DNA of 36,809 bases from JAZKIX01 sp040384645 (GTDB taxonomy: Bacteria; Pseudomonadota; Gammaproteobacteria; Burkholderiales; Burkholderiaceae_D): the NCBI GenBank assembly GCA_040384645.1, contig JAZKIX010000086.1, positions 1 to 36,809 of the forward strand, read 5' to 3'. The position numbers and the translations under genes were made by a program. Below are positions 1-8,616 of the stretch, piece after piece; within the stretch, counting starts at the first letter, position 1; every line of letters starts with the position of its first letter. Below the pieces are notes generated by a model, which ran no database searches, had not been told where the DNA came from, and saw nothing but the letters and a program-made list of their open reading frames with translations.

Positions 1-2
1 AT

Positions 3-977
3 CTGTTGCAGCCGTGCGCCGCGCTGGCGGCGGAGGCGGCCGGCGCGCCCTTGCTCAGCAATATTGCGCCGGCCACTGCAGCGGCGCGTTGCGCGACGCT
101 GCAGGCCAATGGATTTGTCAGCGGTGGCAATACTGCCTTGCAAGCTAGCAGTGCCTTGAACCTGCTGCAAAGCATGGGTTATCAGCCGGAAAGCAATCTG
201 CTGCATGCCTCGATGTATGCGCTGGCGACGCCGGCCATCGTGATGACATATGCCAATGCGTATGGCCGTTTCAGCGTGGCCGATAATTTGTGCGGTTTTA
301 GTTTTTCTGGCACGGGCGATCAATTGCCGACTTCTTTTGGGCGCGGCAACGGGATTCCGCCGATGGTTGGCATCAATATTTTTAATAACAATAGCGTCGG
401 TGGCGCGGTGCCCGATTCCGTGTCGATTTCGCCCTCGAGCGGGGTGATGGATTACAACTTCGACGGCGCTTTATGCCAGCGCAAACTGGCGGTGGTCTTG
501 ACCGAAAATGCCTTACGGGTGCAAAACGGCATGGGCGAAGTGACCCGCAGCGCCAATCTGCACGGCAAACCGGCCCTGATCGTGCATGGCCGGGCCGATA
601 CCCTGATCCCGGTGGCGTTTTCTTCACGCCCTTATTTTGGCGTCAACCGCATGGTGGAGGGCGTAGAAAGCAAGTTGTCGTATATCGAGGTCACCAACGC
701 CCAGCACTTCGATAGCTTTTTGCCGATCGCCGGTTTCGATGCACGGTTTGTGCCGCTGCATCATTATTTCAACCAAGCGATGGATTTAATGTATGCCCAT
801 TTGAAAGCGGGCGCGGCTTTGCCGGTCAGCCAATTGGTACGCACCACGCCGCGTGGGGTGGATGCCGCCGGAAAAGCCAATCCGATCAGCCTTGGCAATT
901 TGCCGCCGATCAAAATGACGGTTGCTGAAGCGGATGCCATTACGTTTTCCAGAAACGTGGTGCGGATTCCCGATTGA
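3..977 (+). CDS. 3-hydroxybutyrate oligomer hydrolase, C-terminal part (5' end outside window)
   Basis: The reading frame is open from the window edge, so this is the last ~325 residues of a larger protein; family members are about 700 residues. The family hydrolyses soluble D-3-hydroxybutyrate oligomers released from polyhydroxybutyrate. Visible signatures are GKPALIVHGRADTLIPV and YIEVTNAQHFDSFLP, followed by HHYFNQAMDLMYAHL, which I recognise from the Burkholderiales 3HB-oligomer hydrolase family. The HGRAD and NAQHFD segments look like the Asp and His parts of an alpha/beta-hydrolase-type catalytic site; the nucleophile segment would lie upstream and is not visible. It is convergent with the minus-strand DUF1304 gene. 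The assignment is firm at family level; the signal peptide and start cannot be judged here. Confidence 0.88.
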   Translation: MLQPCAALAAEAAGAPLLSNIAPATAAARCATLQANGFVSGGNTALQASSALNLLQSMGYQPESNLLHASMYALATPAIVMTYANAYGRFSVADNLCGFSFSGTGDQLPTSFGRGNGIPPMVGINIFNNNSVGGAVPDSVSISPSSGVMDYNFDGALCQRKLAVVLTENALRVQNGMGEVTRSANLHGKPALIVHGRADTLIPVAFSSRPYFGVNRMVEGVESKLSYIEVTNAQHFDSFLPIAGFDARFVPLHHYFNQAMDLMYAHLKAGAALPVSQLVRTTPRGVDAAGKANPISLGNLPPIKMTVAEADAITFSRNVVRIPD

Positions 978-1040
978 GTGAGGGGCGGCTTGTTAGGTAG
1001 CGGTTAACCACTGGCTGACCGCTGCTTTCTGAACCCTCAC
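978..1040 (+). terminator. nested inverted repeat after the 3HB-oligomer hydrolase gene
   Basis: An outer repeat GTGAGGG (978-984) pairs with CCCTCAC (1034-1040), and an inner repeat AGCGGT (999-1004) pairs with ACCGCT (1018-1023). The structure starts immediately after the stop codon and sits between two convergent genes. There is no T-tract, so a classical intrinsic terminator is not proven; it could be an RNA 3'-end stabiliser. Confidence 0.35.
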
Positions 1041-1075
1041 ATGGAATGGTTGGGCAGGATTATAAAATCACGCAA

Positions 1076-1432
1076 TCAAGCCAGAAACAGCAAAGCCAAA
1101 CCAATCGCCGCCGGCAGCGCCTGGATAAACAATATTTTGCGGCTGGCCGTCGCGGCGCCATACAGGCCGGCGACCAGTACACAACTGAGGAAGAATACTT
1201 TCACGTCATGGCCGGCTGCACCCATGCTCAAACCCCAAATCAGGCCGGCGGCCAGAAAGCCATTGTATAAACCCTGATTGGCGGCCAGCACCTTGCTGGC
1301 GGTAGCGGCAGCCTGGGTTTGGCCGAAGGCGCGCAACCCTGCCGGCTTATCCCATAAAAACATTTCGAGCACCAGAAAATAAATATGCAATAGAGCGACC
1401 AGAGCAATGACGACATTAGCAGCGATGAACAT
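1076..1432 (-). CDS. DUF1304 family small membrane protein
   Basis: A 118-residue protein with about four hydrophobic segments and very few charged residues. The N-terminal half (AALLHIYFLVLEMFLW-like core, then KVLAANQGLYNGFLAAGLIWG) matches the DUF1304 family of small integral membrane proteins, whose function is unknown. An AAGGAAATCC ribosome binding site precedes the ATG at 1432, which supports the start. It stands alone, downstream of glgA on the same strand but separated by about 100 bp. The family call is good; no function can be assigned. Confidence 0.8.
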   Translation of the reverse strand: MFIAANVVIALVALLHIYFLVLEMFLWDKPAGLRAFGQTQAAATASKVLAANQGLYNGFLAAGLIWGLSMGAAGHDVKVFFLSCVLVAGLYGAATASRKILFIQALPAAIGLALLFLA

Positions 1433-1530
1433 GGATTTCCTTGAATGGTGATGGTGATGGCGATGCGTGATGAGATACCGCCCGTAAGATAGCAGAGCAT
1501 GCGCCGATTGTGTCGAGCAGCAGCACTACT

Positions 1531-2994
1531 TCAATCCACCGCTACCGCCCGATACAAGGTTAAAAATTCCTGGGCTGCTGTATCCCAATTAAACTCTTGC
1601 GTCATTGCACATTGCTGTACCTGGCGCCATTCGTCCGCCCGTTCATACAGAGCGAAGGCGCGGCGGATCGCGGTCAGGTAGGCGTCGAGATTGAATTGTT
1701 CGAACACAAAACCAGTCGCGCTGGCTTCCGCCAGATTTTCCAGCGAACAATCAACCACGGTATCGGCCAACCCGCCGACGCGATTGACCAGCGGCAGGGT
1801 GCCGTATTTGAGGCCATACAACTGCGTCAGGCCGCAAGGCTCGAAGCGCGATGGCACCAGGATGGCATCACTGCCGGCAATCACGCGGTGCGATAACTGC
1901 TCGTTATAGCCGATGTGGACTGCAATCGATTCCGGGTGGGCTAGCGCCGCATCGCGGAAGGCTAATTCCAGCGCGCCATCGCCATTGCCCAGTACCATGA
2001 TCTGGCCACCGCGACGCAATAATTCAGGCAAGCCGGCCAATACCAGATGCAAGCCTTTTTGCTCGGTCAGGCGGCTGACGATGCCAAACAAGGGCGCCTC
2101 GTTTTGTACCGCCAGACCAGTCGCCAATTGCAAGGCAGTCTTGTTGGCCAGTTTGCCGACCAGCGAATCTTTATCGAAATGGTTGGCGATCATCGGATCG
2201 GTAGCGGGGTTCCACACAGCAGGATCGACCCCGTTCAAGATGCCGCGCAAGTCGTCGCGCCGGTGGTGCAATAGCCCATCGAGGCCGCAGCCCTGTTCTT
2301 GCTGCTGGATTTCGCGGGCATAGGTTGGGCTGACGGTGCTGATCTTATCGCTGTAAAACAAGCCGGCTTTCATGAAGGAAATCTGGTGATAAAACTCCAT
2401 CCCATCAATGCCGTAAAAAGCACCCGGCAAATCAAGTTCGCCAAATACTTCACGGGAAAACAGCCCCTGATACGCTAGATTGTGGATGGTGAACACGCTG
2501 CCGGCCAACTTGCGCCCGCTACTCAATTGCGCCGCTTTCATATAGGCCGGTGCCAGACCGGCGTGCCAGTCGTGTCCATGCACCACTTGCGGCCGCCAAC
2601 TGGCGTCCAGTCCCGCAGCCAGCCGTGCCGCCATCCAACCGAGCAGGGCAAAGCGGCGGTAATTATCGGGGTAGGCATGGTTGTCCGCATCGGCGTAGGG
2701 ATTGCCGCTGCGGTCATACAGCCCCGGCGCATCGATCACATAAGCGCCGATCCCGCTCTCTGCCAGCTGGCCGTAATACAGGCGGATCGGCCCGCTGCCA
2801 AAGCGCGAGGGCAATTCCATCAATAATTTTTGGGTGCGGATACCGGTCCGGATCGCCGGGAAACCCGGTACCAGCATCCGTACATCGCAACCGGCTTTGA
2901 TCAAGGCCGGCGGCAAAGCTGCTGCGACATCGGCTAGGCCGCCGGTCTTGAGCAAGGGATAGATTTCGGTACAGACGTGCAGTACGCGCATCAT
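1531..2994 (-). CDS. glgA: glycogen synthase (ADP-glucose type, GT5)
   Basis: Transfers glucose from ADP-glucose to the non-reducing end of alpha-1,4-glucan. The N-terminus carries the ADP-glucose-binding KTGGLADV motif (residues 16-23) and the C-terminal half has the PSRFEPCGLTQLYGLKYGT segment of GT5 synthases. Length is 487 residues, normal for bacterial GlgA. The frame is open to 3015, but the ATG at 2994 is preferred because it is preceded by GAAGGTGG and places MMRVLHVCTEIYP at the usual family start. The gene begins 17 bp after the glgC stop, so the two are almost certainly cotranscribed. It is the last gene of the glycogen cluster. Confidence 0.96.
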   Translation of the reverse strand: MMRVLHVCTEIYPLLKTGGLADVAAALPPALIKAGCDVRMLVPGFPAIRTGIRTQKLLMELPSRFGSGPIRLYYGQLAESGIGAYVIDAPGLYDRSGNPYADADNHAYPDNYRRFALLGWMAARLAAGLDASWRPQVVHGHDWHAGLAPAYMKAAQLSSGRKLAGSVFTIHNLAYQGLFSREVFGELDLPGAFYGIDGMEFYHQISFMKAGLFYSDKISTVSPTYAREIQQQEQGCGLDGLLHHRRDDLRGILNGVDPAVWNPATDPMIANHFDKDSLVGKLANKTALQLATGLAVQNEAPLFGIVSRLTEQKGLHLVLAGLPELLRRGGQIMVLGNGDGALELAFRDAALAHPESIAVHIGYNEQLSHRVIAGSDAILVPSRFEPCGLTQLYGLKYGTLPLVNRVGGLADTVVDCSLENLAEASATGFVFEQFNLDAYLTAIRRAFALYERADEWRQVQQCAMTQEFNWDTAAQEFLTLYRAVAVD

Positions 2995-3011
2995 ATGGCC
3001 ACCTTCGCCTG

Positions 3012-4286
3012 TCACAGCGCGCGCAGCATGTCGGGCGTGACCAGTACAACGCCGTTTTCACTGCGAAAAAAGCGCGCCGCATCTTGTTCCGCGTTCTCGC
3101 CGATCACCATGCCTTCGGGGATTTTGCAACTGCGGTCGATCACGACTTTTTTCAGGCGGCAGTTGTTGCCGATTTCCACATTGGGCAAAATCACCGATTG
3201 ATCGACATTGCAAAACGAGTTGACCCGCACATTGGAAAATAATACCGAGTTCGATACATACGAGCCTGACACGATGCAACCGCCTGACACCAGGGTATTG
3301 ACCGTCATGCCGTGCATGCCATTTTGGTCATGCACGAATTTGGCTGGCGGCAATTGCTCTTGATACGTCCAGATCGGCCAATCGCGGTCGTACAGATTGA
3401 GTTCCGGCGAGATCGAGGCCAGGTCCAGATTAGCCGACCAGAAGGCATCGACCGTACCGACATCGCGCCAGTACGGTTTGGCGTTGCCGGTGGTGGGCGG
3501 CACCGCTGACAGGGCGAAGGGATGGGCGATGGCCTGGCCTTCGCTGACCACACGCGGGATGATGTCCTTGCCAAAATCGTGGCTGGAATCGGGATTGGCC
3601 AGATCTTCTTCCAGCAATTGATACAGGTATTGCGCATTAAAGACGTAAATCCCCATGCTGGCCAGCGATACTGCCGGATTGCCAGGAATGGTCGGCGGGT
3701 CAGACGGTTTTTCGAGGAAACTAGTGATCTTGCGATTGGCATCGATCGCCATCACGCCAAAGGCCGAGGCTTCTTCCTTTGGCACGTCGATACAGCCGAC
3801 GGTACAGCCGCCGCCTTTTTCTACGTGGTCTAGCAACATCAACGAATAATCCATTTTATAGATATGGTCGCCTGCCAGCACCACCACGTATTCCGGCCGG
3901 TAAGAGCGGATGATGTCCAGATTCTGGAACACCGCATCAGCGGTGCCGCGATACCAGTGCTCTTCATCGATGCGCTGCTGCGCTGGCAACAGGTCGATGA
4001 ATTCATTGAGTTCGCCCCGCAAAAAACTCCAACCGCGCTGCAAATGCCGCAGCAGCGAATGCGATTTATATTGCGTTACCACGCCGATGCGGCGGATGCC
4101 GGAATTGAGGCAATTCGATAACGCGAAATCGATGATACGGAATTTGCCGCCGAAGTACACCGCAGGCTTGGCGCGCCGGTCCGTCAGTTGTTGCAGGCGC
4201 GAGCCGCGACCGCCGGCCAGTACCAGTGCCAAGGTACGTTTTGGCAATTGACGTGCCAGATTCAGTTTGTCGATGTGGTGTTGCAT
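3012..4286 (-). CDS. glgC: glucose-1-phosphate adenylyltransferase (ADP-glucose pyrophosphorylase)
   Basis: Makes ADP-glucose from ATP and glucose-1-phosphate, normally the controlled step of bacterial glycogen synthesis. The sequence shows the LVLAGGRGSRL nucleotide-binding loop near residue 22, the KPAVYFGGKFRIIDFALSN segment, VLAGDHIYKMDY, and the C-terminal left-handed helix region with hexapeptide-like repeats (VNSFCNVDQSVILPNVEIG). Length 424 is typical. GAGGAGAC lies just before the start. It is downstream of pgm (120 bp gap) and upstream of glgA (17 bp gap), so substrate supply and use are encoded together. Confidence 0.97.
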   Translation of the reverse strand: MQHHIDKLNLARQLPKRTLALVLAGGRGSRLQQLTDRRAKPAVYFGGKFRIIDFALSNCLNSGIRRIGVVTQYKSHSLLRHLQRGWSFLRGELNEFIDLLPAQQRIDEEHWYRGTADAVFQNLDIIRSYRPEYVVVLAGDHIYKMDYSLMLLDHVEKGGGCTVGCIDVPKEEASAFGVMAIDANRKITSFLEKPSDPPTIPGNPAVSLASMGIYVFNAQYLYQLLEEDLANPDSSHDFGKDIIPRVVSEGQAIAHPFALSAVPPTTGNAKPYWRDVGTVDAFWSANLDLASISPELNLYDRDWPIWTYQEQLPPAKFVHDQNGMHGMTVNTLVSGGCIVSGSYVSNSVLFSNVRVNSFCNVDQSVILPNVEIGNNCRLKKVVIDRSCKIPEGMVIGENAEQDAARFFRSENGVVLVTPDMLRAL

Positions 4287-4406
4287 GATGCTGTCTCCTC
4301 GGGGTGATATGGGCTATTGGCATAGCCGTTTTTGTTTTCTTGGTTTTTGAATGTTTGGCGGGGTGAGGTAAGCCGCCTTGGTATCGGATTTTTGTGCCGT
4401 GCATCC

Positions 4407-6038
4407 TTAAGTCATTACCGTCGGCTGCGCCATTCCAGTATAGGTTTTAATCTCGGCCACGTCGTGTGCCACCGCGATCAGGTCGGCCAGCGCGGTCTGG
4501 GCCGGGATACCGTGGCGGCTTGGATCGGCTACGTATTTTTCCAGATAGACGCGCAAGGTCGCGCCCTCGGTGCCAGTGCCGGACAGACGAAAAACCACGC
4601 GTGAACCGTCCGACATCAAGAGCCGTACACCCTGATTCTTCGCCACCGTGCGATCGACCGGATCGGTGTACAGGAAATCATCGGCATGATCGATTTCATA
4701 GCCATGCAAGGTTTGTCCGGCCAGGGTGGCAAGCTTGCTGCGCAGGTTGGCGAACAGGGCGTTGGCGGCGGCGCTGTCGATGGCTTCGTAGTCGTGGCGC
4801 GAATAGACATTGCGGCCGAAGCGCAACCAGTGTTCGTGTACCAGTGTCTCCACCGATTTGCGGGTGACGGCCAGCAGATTGAGCCAGAACAGCACCGCCC
4901 ACAGCCCGTCTTTTTCGCGCATATGGCTGGAACTGGTGCCGTAACTTTCTTCGCCGCACAGCGTGACCATGCCGGCATCCATCAAGTTGCCGAAAAACTT
5001 CCAGCCGGTCGGGGTTTCATAGCATGGCACATTGAGCGCCTCGGCCACGCGGTCGGCCGCGCCGGAGGTTGGCATCGAGCGTGCGATGCCGGCGATGCCG
5101 CCGCTATAGCCGGGCGCCATAGTCGCGTTGGCCGCCAGGATCGCCAGGCTGTCGGACGGTGTGACGTCGAAGTTGCGGCCGACGATCATGTTGCGGTCGG
5201 CGTCGCCATCGGATGCTGCACCAAAATCGGGCGCGTCGGGCGCTGCCATGATGGCGATCAATTGCGCGGCATTGACTGGGTTGGGGTCAGGATGCAAACC
5301 ACCGAAATCTTCCAGTGGAAAACCATTGATGACAGTACCTTTGGGTGCGCCAAGATGACCTTCCAAAATCGCGCGTGCGTAGGGGCCAGAGACCGCATTC
5401 ATGCCGTCGAAGCACATGGTGAAGCCACTCTTGAACAGCTCGCGCATGGCGCGGAAATCAAACAGGGTTTGCTGCAGCTCGGCATAGTCGGCCACCGAGT
5501 CGATGACTTCGACCTGCATTGCTTCAATCTTGTATTTGCCGGTGGTATCGAGGTCGATATCGACGGCATCGCTGATCTGATATTGCTGGATGTTGCAGGC
5601 GCTAGTGTAGATCGCTTCAGTGATATTTTCCGGTGCGGGCCCGCCGTTGCCGACATTGTATTTGATGCCGAAATCGCCATCCGGGCCACCCGGATTATGG
5701 CTGGCTGAGAGGATAATGCCGCCGAAAGCGCCGTGTTTGCGGATGATGCAACTGACCGCCGGCGTCGACAGAATCCCGCCTTGTCCTACCAATACACGGC
5801 CAAAGCCATGCGCTGCCGCCATCTTTACAATGATCTGGACCGCCGTCCGGTTATAGAAACGGCCATCGCCGCCGAGCACCAGCGTCTTGCCCTGCGCATC
5901 GTCTAGCACGTCGAAGATCGATTGCACGAAATTTTCCAGATAGTGCAGCTGCTGAAAAACCGTCACTTTTTTGCGCAGGCCGGAAGTACCCGGCCGCTGG
6001 TCGGAGAAGGGTTTGCTTGGCACAGTACGGATGCTCAT
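4407..6038 (-). CDS. pgm: phosphoglucomutase (alpha-D-glucose phosphate-specific)
   Basis: Interconverts glucose-6-phosphate and glucose-1-phosphate, feeding GlgC. The phosphoserine active-site motif SASHNPGGPDGDFGIKYN lies near residue 113, the metal-binding DGDADRNMI near residue 275, and the C-terminal phosphate-binding VFRLSGTGTEGATLRVYLE is present. Length 543 fits the Pgm (rather than ManB) family. A CAGGAGAAAAA ribosome binding site precedes the ATG. A 490 bp non-coding gap separates it from glgX, so pgm-glgC-glgA may also have their own promoter. Confidence 0.95.
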   Translation of the reverse strand: MSIRTVPSKPFSDQRPGTSGLRKKVTVFQQLHYLENFVQSIFDVLDDAQGKTLVLGGDGRFYNRTAVQIIVKMAAAHGFGRVLVGQGGILSTPAVSCIIRKHGAFGGIILSASHNPGGPDGDFGIKYNVGNGGPAPENITEAIYTSACNIQQYQISDAVDIDLDTTGKYKIEAMQVEVIDSVADYAELQQTLFDFRAMRELFKSGFTMCFDGMNAVSGPYARAILEGHLGAPKGTVINGFPLEDFGGLHPDPNPVNAAQLIAIMAAPDAPDFGAASDGDADRNMIVGRNFDVTPSDSLAILAANATMAPGYSGGIAGIARSMPTSGAADRVAEALNVPCYETPTGWKFFGNLMDAGMVTLCGEESYGTSSSHMREKDGLWAVLFWLNLLAVTRKSVETLVHEHWLRFGRNVYSRHDYEAIDSAAANALFANLRSKLATLAGQTLHGYEIDHADDFLYTDPVDRTVAKNQGVRLLMSDGSRVVFRLSGTGTEGATLRVYLEKYVADPSRHGIPAQTALADLIAVAHDVAEIKTYTGMAQPTVMT

Positions 6039-6528
6039 TTTTTCTCCTGTTTTTTAAGGTAAATCCTGTGCAAATACGCGGCAGCACAAGGTGTTTATCC
6101 GATGCATTATCAGATGTTACAAGCCGGTTACGAAAGATGGAAAATCGGCAAAGTTCTTCATATCGCAATCTTATTGTTTTCTTTTCGCAAAAGCCGGCGC
6201 GGCTGATGGCCTGTGGCGACCGGCTCTGGCGTGCCACCGCCTCGATTAAACCCCGCATTTGCAGGGACTTCCGTGTTGTACACCACTTTCAGGCATAAAA
6301 TATACTGGGTAGTGTATTTTAAGGATGTCAATGAATCCGTGCGTGTTGCTATATATTTATGCCTATACTCCCTGTTTTAGCCTATTTCCCAACTATTCGA
6401 CTCATGCTGGCACCGGTGCCCCTAGCCCAACCTTTGAAGAGCAGCGAACTTTCCTTGGCAATTTGCACATTTTTGAATGTGCCTTCGCGCTAAAACCTGC
6501 ATCGCGTTCGTGTTCCGCACTGCCAGCA
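6039..6528. other. 490 bp gene-free gap inside the glycogen cluster
   Basis: No convincing gene is visible. The stretch lies between glgX (stop at 6529) and pgm (start at 6038). It contains a near-perfect palindrome at 6297-6320, AAAATATACT-gggt-AGTGTATTTT (nine of ten arm positions pair). On the minus strand a GATAAT hexamer (6106-6111) could be a -10 box for pgm, but no good -35 accompanies it. It may hold a secondary promoter or operator for pgm-glgC-glgA; this is inferred only from size and position. Confidence 0.4.
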
Positions 6529-8604
6529 TTATTGTTCCAGCATCGCCAACCACAAGGCCCTTGCCGGTACCACGGTTTGCGCTCTAATCTCGTGTGCCGC
6601 CGCATCCGGATTGGCGCTATCCAGGATCACACGCCAGCGTCCAGCGGGCAGTACAAAGTCCGCTTCCTGCGCCTGCGCATTGATCAGCAATAGCGCGGCT
6701 TCCTTACTGCCTTGCAGCCGGATGCCGATGCAATAGTTATCCTTGTTTTCCCAATCTACCACCGGCATCGAACCACCCGCTGGCGACAGCCAAGCGATGT
6801 CGGGATAGCCTGCGGTGTCGTTAGCATCACTTGCGCCTTCATACCAGTTGGCGTGCCGCAGTACCGCGTATTGCTGGCGTAGCACAATCAGTCGTTGTAC
6901 ATAGGCGCACAAGCCGTCGTCGGCGCGGGCCCAGTCGAGCCAAGTCAGGCGATTGTCCTGGCAATAGGCATTATTGTTGCCGTGCTGGGTATGGCTGATT
7001 TCATCGCCTGCCAGCAGCATCGGCGTGCCTTGGGCAAAAAATAACGTCGCCAGCAAGGCGCGTTGCAGGCGCGCCCGTAGTTGCAGTACCTCGGATGATT
7101 TGCTGACGCCTTCGACCCCACAGTTCCAGCTATGGTTGTGGTGCTGGCCGTCGCGGTTTTGTTCGCCGTTGGCGGCATTGTGTTTGTGGTTGTAGCTCAC
7201 CAGGTCGCGCAGCGTGAAACCGTCATGCGCAGTGATGAAATTGACGCTGGCAGTCGGCAGCCGGCCGTCATGATGAAACAAGTCGCTGGAGCCGGAAAAA
7301 CGCCGCGCGAATTCGCCCAAAGTCGGCCATTGATGCAGCCAGAAAGCGCGCATGGTATCGCGGAACTGGTCGTTCCATTCCAGCCAGCCCAAGGGAAACT
7401 GTCCCACCTGATAACCGCCGGAGCCGATGTCCCACGGCTCGGCAATCAGCTTGATGCGGGCCAGCACTGGGTCTTGCCGGACTGCTGCAAAAAACGCAGC
7501 AGAGGTGGAAAATCCATCCGCGCCGCGCGCCAGCACCGGCGCCAGATCGAAGCGAAAGCCATCGACATGCATCTCTTCAACCCAAAAACGGAGCGAATCC
7601 ATCACCAGTTGCAACACCCGCGGCTGGCCCAGGTTGAGGCAATTGCCGCAGCCGCTCCAGTTGGGGTACAGCGCCGGATTGCCCGGTTCCAGGTGGTAGT
7701 ACAGCGCATTGTCGATGCCGCGAAAACTGATGGTCGGACCGAATTCATCCATCTCGCCGGTATGGTTGTAGACCACGTCGAGAATCACTTCCAGCCCGGT
7801 GCGATGCAGCGCCTTGACCATGTCGCGGAACTCACTGGCCGGCGTGCTGCCGGCGCGACCAGACCAGTAGCGCGGCTCCGGTGCAAAAAAACCGATGCTG
7901 GAATAACCCCAATAATTGGACAGGCCATAGGGCCGTAAACGCGCCTCGTCGGCGCGCGCATGCACCGGCAGCAGGCTGACGCTGGTGACGCCGAGCGACT
8001 TGATATAAGCGAGTACGGCAGGGTGAGCCAGACCGGCATACGTGCCGCGCAATTCTTCCGGCACATCGGGGTGCAGGGCGCTGATGCCCTTGACATGCAT
8101 TTCGTACAGGATGGTTTGCGCCAGCGGGATTTGTGGCGGCTGGTCGTTGGCCCAGTCGTAAGGTTTGCCGATGCCGTTATCCGTAACCCGCGCTTTCAGT
8201 GCCAGTGCTGCATTGTCGAAGGAATCAATGCGATGGCTGGCGTCAACCGGATCGATGGCGCCGCCGATAAATTCCGGCTGGCCCAGATAGACGCCGACGA
8301 TCTCGCGCGCATACGGATCAAGCAAAACCTTATGCGGATTGAAGCGATGGCCGAGCTGCGGTGCATACGGGCCAGAAACCCGATAGCCATACACAAGACC
8401 CGGTGCGGCGCCGGCCAGATAACCATGCCAGACCCCATCTTCGCACTGAGGCATGGCCAGACGCTTGAGTTCATGCGCGCCGCCGGCATCGAACAGGCAC
8501 AGGGTCGCCGCTTCGGCATGCGGCGCCACCAGGGCAAAGTTGACGCCGCCCTGATCTGCATGGGCACCCAGGGGATAAGCTTTGCCGGCAGCGAGCGACT
8601 CCAT
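6529..8604 (-). CDS. glgX: glycogen debranching enzyme (isoamylase-type, GH13)
   Basis: Hydrolyses alpha-1,6 branches of phosphorylase-limited glycogen. The N-terminal CBM48-like region (YPLGAHADQGGVNFALVAPHAEAATLCLFD) is followed by the GH13 barrel: VILDVVYNHTGE, the nucleophile motif GFRFDLAPVLA near residue 350, the acid/base motif IAEPWDIG near residue 388, and FITAHDGFTLRDLVSYN. This order is characteristic of GlgX/TreX enzymes. Length 691 is normal. A CTGGAGAAAAA ribosome binding site precedes the ATG, and the gene starts 12 bp after the glgB stop, indicating one transcript with glgB. Its presence in a synthesis cluster implies coordinated turnover. Confidence 0.95.
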   Translation of the reverse strand: MESLAAGKAYPLGAHADQGGVNFALVAPHAEAATLCLFDAGGAHELKRLAMPQCEDGVWHGYLAGAAPGLVYGYRVSGPYAPQLGHRFNPHKVLLDPYAREIVGVYLGQPEFIGGAIDPVDASHRIDSFDNAALALKARVTDNGIGKPYDWANDQPPQIPLAQTILYEMHVKGISALHPDVPEELRGTYAGLAHPAVLAYIKSLGVTSVSLLPVHARADEARLRPYGLSNYWGYSSIGFFAPEPRYWSGRAGSTPASEFRDMVKALHRTGLEVILDVVYNHTGEMDEFGPTISFRGIDNALYYHLEPGNPALYPNWSGCGNCLNLGQPRVLQLVMDSLRFWVEEMHVDGFRFDLAPVLARGADGFSTSAAFFAAVRQDPVLARIKLIAEPWDIGSGGYQVGQFPLGWLEWNDQFRDTMRAFWLHQWPTLGEFARRFSGSSDLFHHDGRLPTASVNFITAHDGFTLRDLVSYNHKHNAANGEQNRDGQHHNHSWNCGVEGVSKSSEVLQLRARLQRALLATLFFAQGTPMLLAGDEISHTQHGNNNAYCQDNRLTWLDWARADDGLCAYVQRLIVLRQQYAVLRHANWYEGASDANDTAGYPDIAWLSPAGGSMPVVDWENKDNYCIGIRLQGSKEAALLLINAQAQEADFVLPAGRWRVILDSANPDAAAHEIRAQTVVPARALWLAMLEQ

Positions 8605-8616
8605 TTTTTCTCCAGT

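Noticed and set aside
4686..5708. A 340-residue open frame antisense to pgm
   Set aside because: It is the mirror of a well-conserved enzyme gene, has no recognisable domain and arises from codon bias on the opposite strand.
6250..6322. Possible fourth copy of the 77 bp repeat
   Set aside because: It has a TATACT...GTATTTT end, but CCGCA is 58 bases from the end block instead of about 38 and no GGGAGTATA block is at the start.
7132..7938. A 268-residue open frame antisense to glgX
   Set aside because: It covers the conserved GH13 region on the other strand, with no family motif or ribosome binding site.
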